A model generated the notes under the pieces. It was given only the letters and a program-made list of their open reading frames with translations, had not been told where the DNA came from and made no database searches. Source: an uncultured Lachnospiraceae bacterium (GTDB lineage: Bacteria; Bacillota; Clostridia; Lachnospirales; Lachnospiraceae). Taken from it: a stretch of DNA of 64,000 bases. The stretch's first letter is position 1. Each line of letters starts with the position of its first letter. The stretch spans positions 28,992-92,991 of the forward strand of contig CACZBD010000019.1 of assembly GCA_902779305.1 (NCBI GenBank), in the 5' to 3' direction. This document shows, piece after piece, positions 54,956-63,865 of the stretch. A program made the position numbers and the translations under genes.

Positions 54956-56125
54956 TTATCTTTCCACAAAGCCTTCCACGCCTCTTTTGGAGCCGTCGGA
55001 AGTCAGATTTGATTTTCCGTCGCTTGATTTTGCGATGATATACTGCCCTTTGATCCCGGAATCCTCCGAACTGGATTTTACGGCGATCCCGTCCTCTGAT
55101 GTATAGGAATACTGCACGGCATTGCCGCCCTTGGTCGAACCGGAAAGCGACATCTTGCCGTTCTCGAGGCCGTTTGTATATTCGCCCTTGATCACCTGCT
55201 TGACCATTTCAGAAGCAGAGATCCTGTCTTTATAAAAGTTCGAAGTTGCTTCTCCTGTTCCGTTCGGAAGATCGTTCTCCCAGTGGCCTTTGAAAATGTA
55301 GGATCCGATCGAGGAGGATTCCGAATAGACAGCGCGCATCCAGGTGCCCTCGCCGCTTCTTTGGTTCTTATCAAAATCACCGTAATAGAAGTATCCGTCC
55401 AGATAGAGCGCAACACCTTTGCCCTGTCTGTTGCCATCCGCATCTTTCGCGCCGTAATAATAGGACGTCTCCTCGTTGACGATCTCGTCCGCTAGGTCTT
55501 TCACTTCTTCCGTACGCAGCAGTTCTTTTACATCGTCGATGTCTCCGGCATCAAATGCAGCCATCACTTTGGATAAGACCGCATTGTGGGCTTCTTCAAT
55601 GGCTGCAAGTTCCGCTTCTTCTCTTGCCTTTGCTTCCTCTTCTGCTTTGATCCTCTCACGTTCCGCGATGATCGCATCCGCCTTCAGCTTCATGTTCTCA
55701 TCACCGGTGTTCTCATATCCGGTGTTCAGCGCAGAAAGCACGTTATCCTCCTGGCCGCGTTCCTCAAAGATATTTGCAACGCCCCAGTACGCATTCGTAT
55801 TCGTGATATTATAAAGCAAAGCATTCTGGTATGCATCGATCGCCTCATCGCTGCTTCCGTAAACACTGCCAAGCATTACATAAGCGTGCGCGATGGCGTC
55901 CCGCAGTTCCTGATTTTCAGGGTCATACTCCAGCGCGGCATCATAAGATGCGATCGCGGAAAGATAATCACCCTTTTCCATATATCCGTTTCCTTCATTC
56001 AGTTCCTCTGCCATCTTGTTGGCATCCGAACGATAACTGACCGCGCAATAGGTGCCGTAGCATATGGCGCCCGTAAGTACGAGAGCGATCACGGATATCA
56101 AAATGGTTGCAGCTGTTTTATTCAT
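54956..56125 (-). CDS. Membrane-anchored TPR and MORN-repeat protein
   Basis: The 389-aa protein has one N-terminal helix (about 6-28), TPR-like repeats (about 38-150, GNGYMEKGDYLSAIASYDAALEYDP), a coiled Glu/Ala-rich segment (about 155-215) and MORN-like repeats (about 222-320, LYLDGYFYYGDFDKNQRSGEGTWMR, FKGHWENDLPNGTGEA). TPR and MORN repeats mediate protein and membrane contacts. The function is unknown. It may work with the 899-aa protein of the same operon, which has a similar helix plus TPR-like end. Confidence 0.8.
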   Translation of the reverse strand: MNKTAATILISVIALVLTGAICYGTYCAVSYRSDANKMAEELNEGNGYMEKGDYLSAIASYDAALEYDPENQELRDAIAHAYVMLGSVYGSSDEAIDAYQNALLYNITNTNAYWGVANIFEERGQEDNVLSALNTGYENTGDENMKLKADAIIAERERIKAEEEAKAREEAELAAIEEAHNAVLSKVMAAFDAGDIDDVKELLRTEEVKDLADEIVNEETSYYYGAKDADGNRQGKGVALYLDGYFYYGDFDKNQRSGEGTWMRAVYSESSSIGSYIFKGHWENDLPNGTGEATSNFYKDRISASEMVKQVIKGEYTNGLENGKMSLSGSTKGGNAVQYSYTSEDGIAVKSSSEDSGIKGQYIIAKSSDGKSNLTSDGSKRGVEGFVER

Positions 56126-56133
56126 GAAAACTC

Positions 56134-56808
56134 CTAAATATTCTCGATCTGCCAGTCAATGGGCTCAACGTGATTTTCACGCAGAAAAGCATTGGCGCGG
56201 CTGAAATGTCTGCATCCGAAAAATCCTCTGTATGCAGAAAGCGGGCTCGGATGCGGTGCGGTCAAAATCAAATGCTTCGGGTTATGAAGCATATCGCGTT
56301 TGTTCTGCGCCGGCCTTCCCCATAACATGAACACGATCGGACGATCCTGCTCATTCAAGATCCGGATAGTTGCATCCGTAAAGGTTTCCCAGCCGATGCC
56401 CCGATGGGAATTTGCCTGATGCGCCCGTACCGTCAACACTGTATTCAGAAGCAGAACGCCCTGTTTTGCCCACTTGACCAGATACCCGTTGTTCGGGATA
56501 TAGAGGCCGAGATCATCATGCAGTTCTTTATAGATGTTCTCCAAAGACGGCGGGATCTGAACACCGGGTTTAACGGAAAAACAGAGCCCGTGCGCCTGTC
56601 CGTATTCATGGTAAGGATCCTGTCCGAGGATCACGACCTTCACATTTTTCAGTTCCGTCAGTTCGTATGCGCTGAACAGATCGGACGGTGCCGGAAACAC
56701 CTGATGGTTGCGGTATTCATCCTGCACCTTCAAATACAGTTCTTTATAATACGGCTTCTTAAACTCCACTGACAGCGGTTCGAGCCAGTCATTTGCGATC
56801 GCAGCCAT
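56134..56808 (-). CDS. ung: Uracil-DNA glycosylase
   Basis: The 224-aa protein has the catalytic GQDPYHEYGQAHGLCFSV and the DNA-binding HPSPLSAYRGFFGC motifs of family-1 UNG. It removes uracil from DNA. It lies between hisF and the TPR/MORN gene, 8 bases upstream of the latter. Confidence 0.96.
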   Translation of the reverse strand: MAAIANDWLEPLSVEFKKPYYKELYLKVQDEYRNHQVFPAPSDLFSAYELTELKNVKVVILGQDPYHEYGQAHGLCFSVKPGVQIPPSLENIYKELHDDLGLYIPNNGYLVKWAKQGVLLLNTVLTVRAHQANSHRGIGWETFTDATIRILNEQDRPIVFMLWGRPAQNKRDMLHNPKHLILTAPHPSPLSAYRGFFGCRHFSRANAFLRENHVEPIDWQIENI

Positions 56809-56823
56809 AAGCCCTCACAAGTG

Positions 56824-57585
56824 TTATATTCTAACGGAAATACCACGGCCTTGCAAGTATTCTTTCAGGTCCATGATCTCCAGTTCTTTATAGTGAAACA
56901 GGGACGCCGCAAGCGCTGCATCCGCTTTTCCCTCCGTCAGGGCATCGTAGAAGTGTTCTTTCGTGCCCGCGCCTCCCGATGCGATCACCGGAATGGAAAC
57001 CGTTTCGGAAATCTTTCTTGTCAGTTCCAGATCGTACCCGGCCTTGGTACCGTCCGCATCCATACTGGTCAGCAGGATCTCTCCTGCGCCCATTTCCTCC
57101 ACATAGGCAGCCCATTTCACGGCATCGATCCCGGTATCGATCCTTCCGCCGTTCTTGAAGATGTTCCAGCCACTGCCGTCTTCCCGTCTCCTCGCATCGA
57201 TCGCGACAACGACGCACTGGCTTCCGAATTTATCTGCCGCATCCCGGATCAGCTGCGGCTGATTGATCGCGGAAGAATTGATGCTGATCTTATCCGCGCC
57301 CTCTCTGAGCAGTTTCTTAAAATCATCCACGCTCCGGATGCCGCCGCCGACGGTAAACGGAATAAAGACCTTTTTGGCAACTTCACGCACCATATCAACT
57401 ACGGTATCTCTCGCATCGCTGGACGCGGTGATATCAAGAAACACCAATTCATCCGCGCCGGCTTTATCATAGGCCGCCGCGATCTCTACCGGATCCCCGG
57501 CATCTCTTAAATTCACAAAATTGACGCCTTTGACGACACGTCCCGCGTGTACATCAAGGCATGGAATGATCCGTTTCGTATACAT
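56824..57585 (-). CDS. hisF: Imidazole glycerol phosphate synthase, cyclase subunit
   Basis: The 253-aa TIM barrel starts [23 protein letters not shown] (catalytic Asp near 11) and has VVAIDARR (second Asp near 130). With HisH it makes imidazole glycerol phosphate and AICAR. It follows hisH by 36 bases. Other his genes are not in the window. Confidence 0.96.
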   Translation of the reverse strand: MYTKRIIPCLDVHAGRVVKGVNFVNLRDAGDPVEIAAAYDKAGADELVFLDITASSDARDTVVDMVREVAKKVFIPFTVGGGIRSVDDFKKLLREGADKISINSSAINQPQLIRDAADKFGSQCVVVAIDARRREDGSGWNIFKNGGRIDTGIDAVKWAAYVEEMGAGEILLTSMDADGTKAGYDLELTRKISETVSIPVIASGGAGTKEHFYDALTEGKADAALAASLFHYKELEIMDLKEYLQGRGISVRI

Positions 57586-57621
57586 GTTTTTCCCGCCTGA
57601 TCTGTAACAAATCCAAACTGT

Positions 57622-58230
57622 CTATTGTAAGTTGACAAAGTTTTTCAAAATCGCGAGCCCTGTTTCGGAACTCTTTTCCGGATGAAACTGGCAGCCGAAC
57701 AGATTGCCTGTCTCTATAGCCGCATCGATCGTAACATTATAGTTTGTTGTTGCGGCAACGACATCCCGGTCTTTGGCATGAATATAATAGGAATGCACAA
57801 AATAGACATAATGATCGCCGCCGATCCCCTGAAACAGCCTGCGTCCCGGTGTGATCGAGAGAGAATTCCATCCCATATGCGGGATCTTTACATATTCGCC
57901 CTTCGGGATCTTTTTGATTGTTCCTTTTAACAGGCCAAGCCCGGCGATTCCCGGATCCTCTTCACTGCTTTCAAACAACAGCTGTGCTCCCAGACAGACT
58001 CCGAGAAAAGGGGTTCCCTTTTTCACGACCGCATGAATTACTTCTTCAAGATCATATTCCCTGATCTGTTCCATCGCCATGCCAAACGCGCCGACTCCCG
58101 GAAGGATCACGTGATCAGCATTTAATATCTCTTCCCTGTTTCTTGTTACCAAAACTTCCTTTTCAAGAAAATGAAGAGCCTTTTCCACGCTCTTCATATT
58201 TCCTGCATCATAATCTATGATCGCGATCAT
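57622..58230 (-). CDS. hisH: Imidazole glycerol phosphate synthase, glutaminase subunit
   Basis: The 202-aa class-I amidotransferase has the nucleophile motif GVCLGAQLLFE and the His/Glu pair in CQFHPEKSSETG. It supplies ammonia to HisF. Its start overlaps the stop of the 899-aa gene by 4 bases, so translation is coupled to a gene of unrelated appearance. Confidence 0.95.
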   Translation of the reverse strand: MIAIIDYDAGNMKSVEKALHFLEKEVLVTRNREEILNADHVILPGVGAFGMAMEQIREYDLEEVIHAVVKKGTPFLGVCLGAQLLFESSEEDPGIAGLGLLKGTIKKIPKGEYVKIPHMGWNSLSITPGRRLFQGIGGDHYVYFVHSYYIHAKDRDVVAATTNYNVTIDAAIETGNLFGCQFHPEKSSETGLAILKNFVNLQ

Positions 58231-60926
58231 TCTGCGAACTCCTCTTCCTCTCCGACGATCACGGGATTCTCCGTCGTGTCAAAGCTGACATTTTTTCCGC
58301 CTGCCTGCGGTGTCAAAAACTGATAGATCTGACGCGAATATTCCTGCGCGTCGTCAATATGCGACCATTGGTAAGCCGTCTCAAGGTCAAGTCCAAACTG
58401 GTCCGTCACCTTCGACTCGATCTCTCTGGTGTAGGAATCAAACTGGTCTTTGACTCCGAGTTCCTCGGCGTAAGCGCCAAAATCATCCGCATTCTTCAAT
58501 CCCTGCAGCAGCGCATCCAGTGCCTGCGCCGGCATATTCAATTGCATGTACTTATCATAAGAATCCAGCTTTCTCTTTTCTTTCAGGATCACTACGGATT
58601 TATTGTAGATCTCCTGCTGTTTCTTATTTAATGTATGGCCTTTCAGATCCGTATAGGCTTCGATGTAATTGCCGTGATCATAAGCAGACTGTGCTTTTTT
58701 TGTATCGCGGTAATACGGAAGCAGGTAGGTCACCAGCGTAATCACGACTCCGAGTGAGAAGCAGAGAATGCAGATCACGATCACGTTCTTCCTGGGCAGT
58801 TTTCTGTTGAAGGAAGGATCGTCCGGGAAAATCTCCTTCGGCGGTTTCTTCTTTTTCTCTTTGGGCTTTTTATCCTTCTTGCCTTTCTTGCCCTTCTTGC
58901 CCTTTGCGTCTCCCTCTTCTTCCTCGTCGCCCATTTCGTCGAGGATCTTCTTATTTTCCGCAGCAGTTTCCACCGCAACATCCACAGCGGTTTCTTCAAA
59001 GACCGCCGGATTTTCTCCTTCTGCTGCCTCCGCTTCCGGTTCTTCGGCTTCTTTCGTCAAAACCTCCATGATCTTAGCAAAGAATCCGGGTTTCTTCTCG
59101 CCGCCTTCTTCCGCGGAATCCTCTTTTTTCTTCTTTTTCTTTTTCTTCTTCTTTTTCTTCTTTCCTTCGCCCTCTTCCAAAGCATCTTCTTCAAGGGCTT
59201 CATCTATATTAAAGATCTCATCTTCCGACAGTTCCGAATCACTTTCGAGGACGGAGGCATCTACTGCCTCGTTATTGTCATCCATGGATAACAGATCCCC
59301 AATCTCAGAAAGTTCCGAATCCCCTTCGGCGCCTGAAAGCAGATCCTCCAGACCCAATTCACCGCCGGCTTCTTCACCTTCACCGCCATTTGCAGCATCC
59401 TGCAATGCGGATTCTACGCCTTCCTCACCGAGTCCCAAAAGATCGTCAAGAGATGTGGCAAGATCGTCTGCCTGTCCGCTTTCTTCCGAAGCACCCTCCG
59501 CAGCCGGCGCCTCATCATTCATTCCGGGAATATCCACCATGAACATGTCGTTCATGGATGCTTCTCCTTCAGCGGAAGCTGTTTCTTCCTCTGCAGGCAT
59601 TTCCATGCCGGCTTCATCAACTGAAGGCATCTCCTCCATGGGCACAGCCTCATCCACAGCGGCTGCTTCTTCCGGTGCAGGTATATCTTCGGATGCAGGC
59701 ATCTCGTCGCCCGCTTCCGCTTCGTTATTCTCTACCGCGTCTAACGGTGAATCCATATCCTCGATCGTCTTCAGAAGATTGGAAATATCTTCATCCGGAA
59801 GAGACTCGGCATTCCCGTCATACTCATCCATTGCAGGAAGGTCTTCCATAATGGGCATCTCTTCCATCACGGGCATCTCGGGCATTTCTTCCGGCACAGC
59901 CATTTCGGGCTCTGCCATCGGTGCCTCGTCCATCGCAGGGAACTCGTCCATGACGGGCACTTCCTCCATCACCGGCATCTCGGGAACTTCTTCCATGACC
60001 GGCATATCATCCATCACCGGCATTTCTTCCATCGCCGGCATTTCAAACATTTCTTCCGGCTCAGCCATTTCGGGTTCTGCCATCGGTGCCTCGTCCATCG
60101 CAGGAATTTCGTCCATCACGGGCATCTCTTCCATCCCCGGCGCTTCTTCCATGGTGGGCATCTCGGGCATTTCTTCCATCGCCGGCATTTCAAACATTTC
60201 TTCCGGCTCAGTCATTTCGGGTTCTGCCATCGGTGCCTCGTCCATCGCAGGGAACTCGTCCATCATGGGCATCTCTTCCATGATCGGCGCTTCTTCCATG
60301 GTGGGCATCTCGGGCATCTCTTCCATCACCGAAGTTTCATCCATGACGGGCATTTCTTCCATGACCGGCATTTCTTCCATCACCGGCATTTCAGGCATCT
60401 CTTCCATGGCCGGAACTTCAGGTTCTGCCACCGGCGTCTCGTCTGGCATTATGTAAACCGCTTCAGCCGCAACCTCAACCGGTTTTTCTTCCTCAACAAC
60501 AGGCGTTTCCTCTTCCGCCGATCTGTCCAATGCCGGAATCTCGCTCATGATCGAGCCGATAAAGGACACATGTTCTCTCGCCGGTGCAGGTGCCGGAGCC
60601 GGTATTTCCTGATCAAACGGTTCTTCACGGATGATCTCTTTCTCAGCCGGTTCACTGTCTACAAACATCTCTGCGGCAGGGGATTCCGCAACGGGTGTTT
60701 CAATTACAGGTTCCTCTATTACAGGGGTTTGAATTACGGGTTCCTCAGCTACAGGCGATTCAACAGCCGGTGTTTCAACAGCCGGTGCTTCTGTAACTGG
60801 TGTTTCGGCCGCAGAAGGTTCTGCCGCCAGCGGTTCTTCTGTCGGCGGTTCTATAGGTGCAGGGGCTTTTTTCCCACTCATTACACTTCGTAATAAACTG
60901 TCAAGGTATTCTTCTGTAGAGCTCAT
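58227..60926 (-). CDS. 899-aa repeat-rich acidic membrane protein
   Basis: The start at 60926 follows CCGGAGGAATTC. Residues about 20-380 are low complexity: Pro/Glu/Val repeats, then many near-copies of an (M)PVMEEMPxM(D/E)E unit rich in Met. A Glu/Asp-rich part follows, then a run of about 13 Lys, a second Lys-rich patch (GKKGKKGKKDKK), one membrane helix (about 750-772) and an external TPR-like C terminus (YDHGNYIEAYTDLKG...). The cytoplasmic part should be largely disordered. Function unknown; a scaffold role is guesswork. CheV lies upstream behind a terminator, hisH is coupled downstream. Confidence 0.8.
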   Translation of the reverse strand: MSSTEEYLDSLLRSVMSGKKAPAPIEPPTEEPLAAEPSAAETPVTEAPAVETPAVESPVAEEPVIQTPVIEEPVIETPVAESPAAEMFVDSEPAEKEIIREEPFDQEIPAPAPAPAREHVSFIGSIMSEIPALDRSAEEETPVVEEEKPVEVAAEAVYIMPDETPVAEPEVPAMEEMPEMPVMEEMPVMEEMPVMDETSVMEEMPEMPTMEEAPIMEEMPMMDEFPAMDEAPMAEPEMTEPEEMFEMPAMEEMPEMPTMEEAPGMEEMPVMDEIPAMDEAPMAEPEMAEPEEMFEMPAMEEMPVMDDMPVMEEVPEMPVMEEVPVMDEFPAMDEAPMAEPEMAVPEEMPEMPVMEEMPIMEDLPAMDEYDGNAESLPDEDISNLLKTIEDMDSPLDAVENNEAEAGDEMPASEDIPAPEEAAAVDEAVPMEEMPSVDEAGMEMPAEEETASAEGEASMNDMFMVDIPGMNDEAPAAEGASEESGQADDLATSLDDLLGLGEEGVESALQDAANGGEGEEAGGELGLEDLLSGAEGDSELSEIGDLLSMDDNNEAVDASVLESDSELSEDEIFNIDEALEEDALEEGEGKKKKKKKKKKKKKEDSAEEGGEKKPGFFAKIMEVLTKEAEEPEAEAAEGENPAVFEETAVDVAVETAAENKKILDEMGDEEEEGDAKGKKGKKGKKDKKPKEKKKKPPKEIFPDDPSFNRKLPRKNVIVICILCFSLGVVITLVTYLLPYYRDTKKAQSAYDHGNYIEAYTDLKGHTLNKKQQEIYNKSVVILKEKRKLDSYDKYMQLNMPAQALDALLQGLKNADDFGAYAEELGVKDQFDSYTREIESKVTDQFGLDLETAYQWSHIDDAQEYSRQIYQFLTPQAGGKNVSFDTTENPVIVGEEEEFAE

Positions 60927-61002
60927 GAATTCCTCCGGAAACAAATATACAAAAATTCGATATTAGTCTATCATAAGGCACCGAAAAAATAAAGAAGTTA
61001 TC

Positions 61003-61033
61003 AAAAAAATACGGGCCGGAATGAACCGGCCCG
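61003..61033 (-). terminator. Terminator of cheV
   Basis: Stem CGGGCCGG / CCGGCCCG, loop TTCATT, then TATTTTTTT on the minus strand, 17 bases after the stop. Confidence 0.88.
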
Positions 61034-61049
61034 CAACATTGTTCCTGAT

Positions 61050-61946
61050 TTATTTTTCCAGTAATCTGTCAATCTCTTTTACAAGATTTCCGATCTCCGG
61101 TTTGGACAGCTGTGCATCCGCTCCGAGAGCCTCACCTTTCACGCGCATCTCGTCATTAACAAGCGAGGAGAAAATGATCACCGGGATGTGCTTTAATGCA
61201 TCATTTGTCTTGATCAGTTTCGTCAGGCGGTGTCCATCCATCAGCGGCATCTCAATATCGGTGATCACCAGAGCAACCCTGTTTTCGACTTCGCCTTCTT
61301 CCAGAGCCTTCTGGATATAATCCCATGCTTCCTGTCCATTTTCAGTCCTGCAAAGATTCACATATCCAGACTTGGTCAAAGCATCCGAGATCAGCTTGTT
61401 CAACAGATGAGAGTCTTCCGCGATCAGGATCGGCACCTGTGTACGTGCTCTTTCCGCAAATCCGTCCACTTCCGACATCTTCAGTCCTGTTTCAGGGCTG
61501 ATATCCGTAACGATCTTCTCGAAGTCAAGGATGATCACCAGCCTCTCATCAAACTTGATGATACCGGTGGATACGCCGTCCTGATCGTTGTTGATCGTAT
61601 TATCCGGTTTAATGATCTCGGTCCAGGATACCCTGTGAATACCCATAACGGCGTCTACATGGAATGCGACATCAAGCTTGTTAAAGTTGGTAATGATAAA
61701 TAACCCGGTTTCTCCGGAATCGCCAAGCTGCAGCGCATTTTTCAGGCTGACAGCCGTGATCATTGTTTCACGCGGCATGAAAATACCTTCAATGCTGGGG
61801 TGAGCATTCGGCACCGGTGTTACCGGCTGATACGGGATGATCTCACGAATCTTCGCCACATTGATCCCATAGGAATTATCCCCTAAACGAAACTCCAGAA
61901 TCTCAAGTTCATTCGTTCCATTCTCTAACAAAATCTTTGTATCCAT
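61050..61946 (-). CDS. cheV: Chemotaxis protein CheV
   Basis: The 298-aa protein (start MDTKILLENG, after GAGGTGAAGG) joins an N-terminal CheW-like domain (about 10-160, EFRLGDNSYGINVAKIREI) to a response receiver (about 170-295, phospho-Asp in VITDIEMPLMDG, Lys in LSKPE). CheV couples receptors to CheA and adapts by phosphorylation. Suggests a motile or formerly motile relative. The gene has its own extended -10 promoter. Confidence 0.94.
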   Translation of the reverse strand: MDTKILLENGTNELEILEFRLGDNSYGINVAKIREIIPYQPVTPVPNAHPSIEGIFMPRETMITAVSLKNALQLGDSGETGLFIITNFNKLDVAFHVDAVMGIHRVSWTEIIKPDNTINNDQDGVSTGIIKFDERLVIILDFEKIVTDISPETGLKMSEVDGFAERARTQVPILIAEDSHLLNKLISDALTKSGYVNLCRTENGQEAWDYIQKALEEGEVENRVALVITDIEMPLMDGHRLTKLIKTNDALKHIPVIIFSSLVNDEMRVKGEALGADAQLSKPEIGNLVKEIDRLLEK

Positions 61947-62005
61947 ACCTTCACCTCGCATTTTATTCGACTAATTCCCCAATAACAGACAATAGTCTTG
62001 CAATA

Positions 62006-62014
62006 AGTATATCA
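62006..62014 (-). promoter_or_regulatory. Extended -10 promoter of cheV
   Basis: TGATATACT on the minus strand, about 60 bases before the start, with AT-rich upstream sequence and a weak -35. Confidence 0.45.
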
Positions 62015-62050
62015 CATTATTTGAAAAATGAAACATAAATTTTAGTAAAT

Positions 62051-63586
62051 TCAGACATTAATGACCTTTGTGGCTATCTTTTTTCGAAAATAAACATCAT
62101 GCTCCACCAAAAGCATGGTCGGGGCAAAAGTAAGGATCAGTTTTTCGATCTGCATCCTCGAAAACACATCGATATAATTCAGCGGTTCATCCCAGATATA
62201 AAGATGTGCCGGCGTGATCAGGCTCTCCGCGATCAGAACTTTCTTTTTCTGTCCCTCGGAGAAGTCCTCGATATTCCTTGCAAACTGTTCACGGTCAAAA
62301 TCAAGTTTCCGAAGGACAGCAAGAAAAAGGCTCTCATCCAGCTTCTTTTTCTCACAATAGTCCCTCAGGGAGCCCGAAAGATGCGATGTATCCTGACTGA
62401 TATAGGAAATTACGAGTCCGCTTGCAACGTCAAGGTTTCCGTCTGTATGCAGTTCACTTTGTTTGATCTTGTCAAAATCATAGCCTGTCCGGTCCAGGAT
62501 CGCGCGGATGATACTTGATTTTCCGCATCCGTTTTTCCCGGCAAGAACCACTCTTTCCCCGCGCCTGATCTCAAATTTCAGTCCCTGAAACAATTCCTGC
62601 GCTGCAGTTTCATATTTCAGGGAAAGATCGTTGGCACGCACCAGTACCTCCTTATGAAACGTCAAAGGCGTCAGTTTCAGGTCCGACACACGCTCAATAT
62701 CCCGAAGCAGTCCTTCCTTCTCGGAAATCTCCCGCTCCACTCTTTTTTCAAAGGACTTTACCCGGGCCTGCGCTTTTTTCGTCTTTGCGCCTATGTAAGA
62801 CCTTGTCGAAATACTCCGGTCATTTTCTTTGACGGGATCAAACCCGATCTTGGCATTTTCACTTTTCTGCGCCCATCTTCCGGTCCTGTCCATCGCGTTT
62901 TTCAGCTTTCCGATCTCTTTCAGATGCTTCTCATTCTCAGAGATCGCATTCGCATCGCTACGCTCTTTATTTTCCCACCAGGAAGAAAAATTACCCGCCT
63001 GTACGTCCACCGTCGCTCTGTTCATGACCAGGACATGATCGCATACGGCATCCAGCAGATCCCTGTCATGGGAGACAAGGATAAAGCCGTGTTTTGTGAG
63101 CAGATAGTCTTTGATGATCTCTCTTGCCTGCATGTCCAGATGATTCGTCGGCTCATCGACCAGAAGAAATTCGTTGTCGCCGGCGAACAAAACCGCAAGC
63201 ATCACACGCGTCCGTTCCCCGAAACTGAGTGTGCCAAACGGTCTGTACAGGCATTCCGCATCCATTTTGATCTGGTTGAGCTGGACCATGACCTGCCACG
63301 GCTCCACCTGCGGTTTCCAGATGCCGATCAGCTCGTCCGCCGTTTTTAATAGATCAGATTCGCTGACATCATACGGAAAGTAGTCAAATTTCGTGCTTGC
63401 CGTGATTTTTCCGCCGTATTCGTATTCGCCCATGAACAGCCTTAAGAGTGTCGTCTTGCCCTTCCCATTTCTTCCGATCAGTCCCAGCCTCCAGTCACTG
63501 TCGATCTGAAACGAAAGGCCCTCAAATACATTGTCCGCATCACCCTCATAAGAAAAAGTCAGATCATTCACATTGATCAATGCCAT
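62051..63586 (-). CDS. ABC-F ribosome-protection-type ATPase (Lsa-like)
   Basis: The 511-aa protein (start MALINVNDLTFSYEGDADN, after AGGGGGTG) has two ABC domains without membrane segments: GRNGKGKTTLL, LSFGERTRVMLA and LLVDEPTNHLD in the first, GKNGCGKSSII, FSEGQKKKVLIAESL and IWDEPLNYID in the second, with a long basic interdomain linker (about 185-290). The N terminus resembles Lsa-type proteins, which displace lincosamide, streptogramin A and pleuromutilin drugs from ribosomes. The actual spectrum cannot be told from sequence. A leader with terminator precedes it, as in drug-inducible ABC-F genes. Confidence 0.88.
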   Translation of the reverse strand: MALINVNDLTFSYEGDADNVFEGLSFQIDSDWRLGLIGRNGKGKTTLLRLFMGEYEYGGKITASTKFDYFPYDVSESDLLKTADELIGIWKPQVEPWQVMVQLNQIKMDAECLYRPFGTLSFGERTRVMLAVLFAGDNEFLLVDEPTNHLDMQAREIIKDYLLTKHGFILVSHDRDLLDAVCDHVLVMNRATVDVQAGNFSSWWENKERSDANAISENEKHLKEIGKLKNAMDRTGRWAQKSENAKIGFDPVKENDRSISTRSYIGAKTKKAQARVKSFEKRVEREISEKEGLLRDIERVSDLKLTPLTFHKEVLVRANDLSLKYETAAQELFQGLKFEIRRGERVVLAGKNGCGKSSIIRAILDRTGYDFDKIKQSELHTDGNLDVASGLVISYISQDTSHLSGSLRDYCEKKKLDESLFLAVLRKLDFDREQFARNIEDFSEGQKKKVLIAESLITPAHLYIWDEPLNYIDVFSRMQIEKLILTFAPTMLLVEHDVYFRKKIATKVINV

Positions 63587-63616
63587 AAAAATCACCCCCT
63601 GTGCGATTTTGGCCAT

Positions 63617-63647
63617 AAAAAAATCTGTTTTCAGCCGAAAACAGATT
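63617..63647 (-). promoter_or_regulatory. Transcription attenuator in the ABC-F leader
   Basis: On the minus strand AATCTGTTTTC, loop GGCT, GAAAACAGATT and seven T: a rho-independent terminator 31 bases before the start. Inducible ABC-F genes are often controlled by such leaders, with drug-stalled ribosomes favouring read-through. A short leader frame ends just upstream. Confidence 0.75.
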
Positions 63648-63655
63648 ACACGTTC

Positions 63656-63709
63656 CTATGAAGATCCGAATATTGAATAAAACACCTGTTGAGAGGCAGA
63701 TGACTTCAT
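63656..63709 (-). CDS. Possible leader peptide of the ABC-F gene
   Basis: A 17-codon frame (MKSSASQQVFYSIFGSS) ends 9 bases before the attenuator stem. There is no clear ribosome binding site, and an in-frame ATG 51 bases upstream would give 34 aa. It is suggested only because of its position. Confidence 0.3.
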   Translation of the reverse strand: MKSSASQQVFYSIFGSS

Positions 63710-63865
63710 AAAAAACGATAATCCAATCCGGCATAAGCAAACAGACCCGTTACAGGCCATCAAAAATGTTTGCAGTTACCAAATCAAATTATCTATTCTT
63801 CATCTTTGCCTCATCTGTGTTATTTTTGAACCCTCAAAACCGAATACCAAATCAGAACACATCAT

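Noticed and set aside
59800..60450. Regular short repeats resembling a CRISPR array
   Set aside because: They are in-frame codon repeats of one protein, lack uniform spacers and have no cas genes nearby.
58768..60456. 562-codon open frame on the plus strand
   Set aside because: It is the mirror of the repeat-rich 899-aa gene; low-complexity repeats keep the opposite frame open. It has no ribosome binding site or recognisable domain.
57622..60926. HisH/HisF as part of a surface-sugar amidotransferase pair rather than histidine synthesis
   Set aside because: Lengths and catalytic motifs fit normal HisH and HisF, and no nucleotide-sugar genes are nearby.
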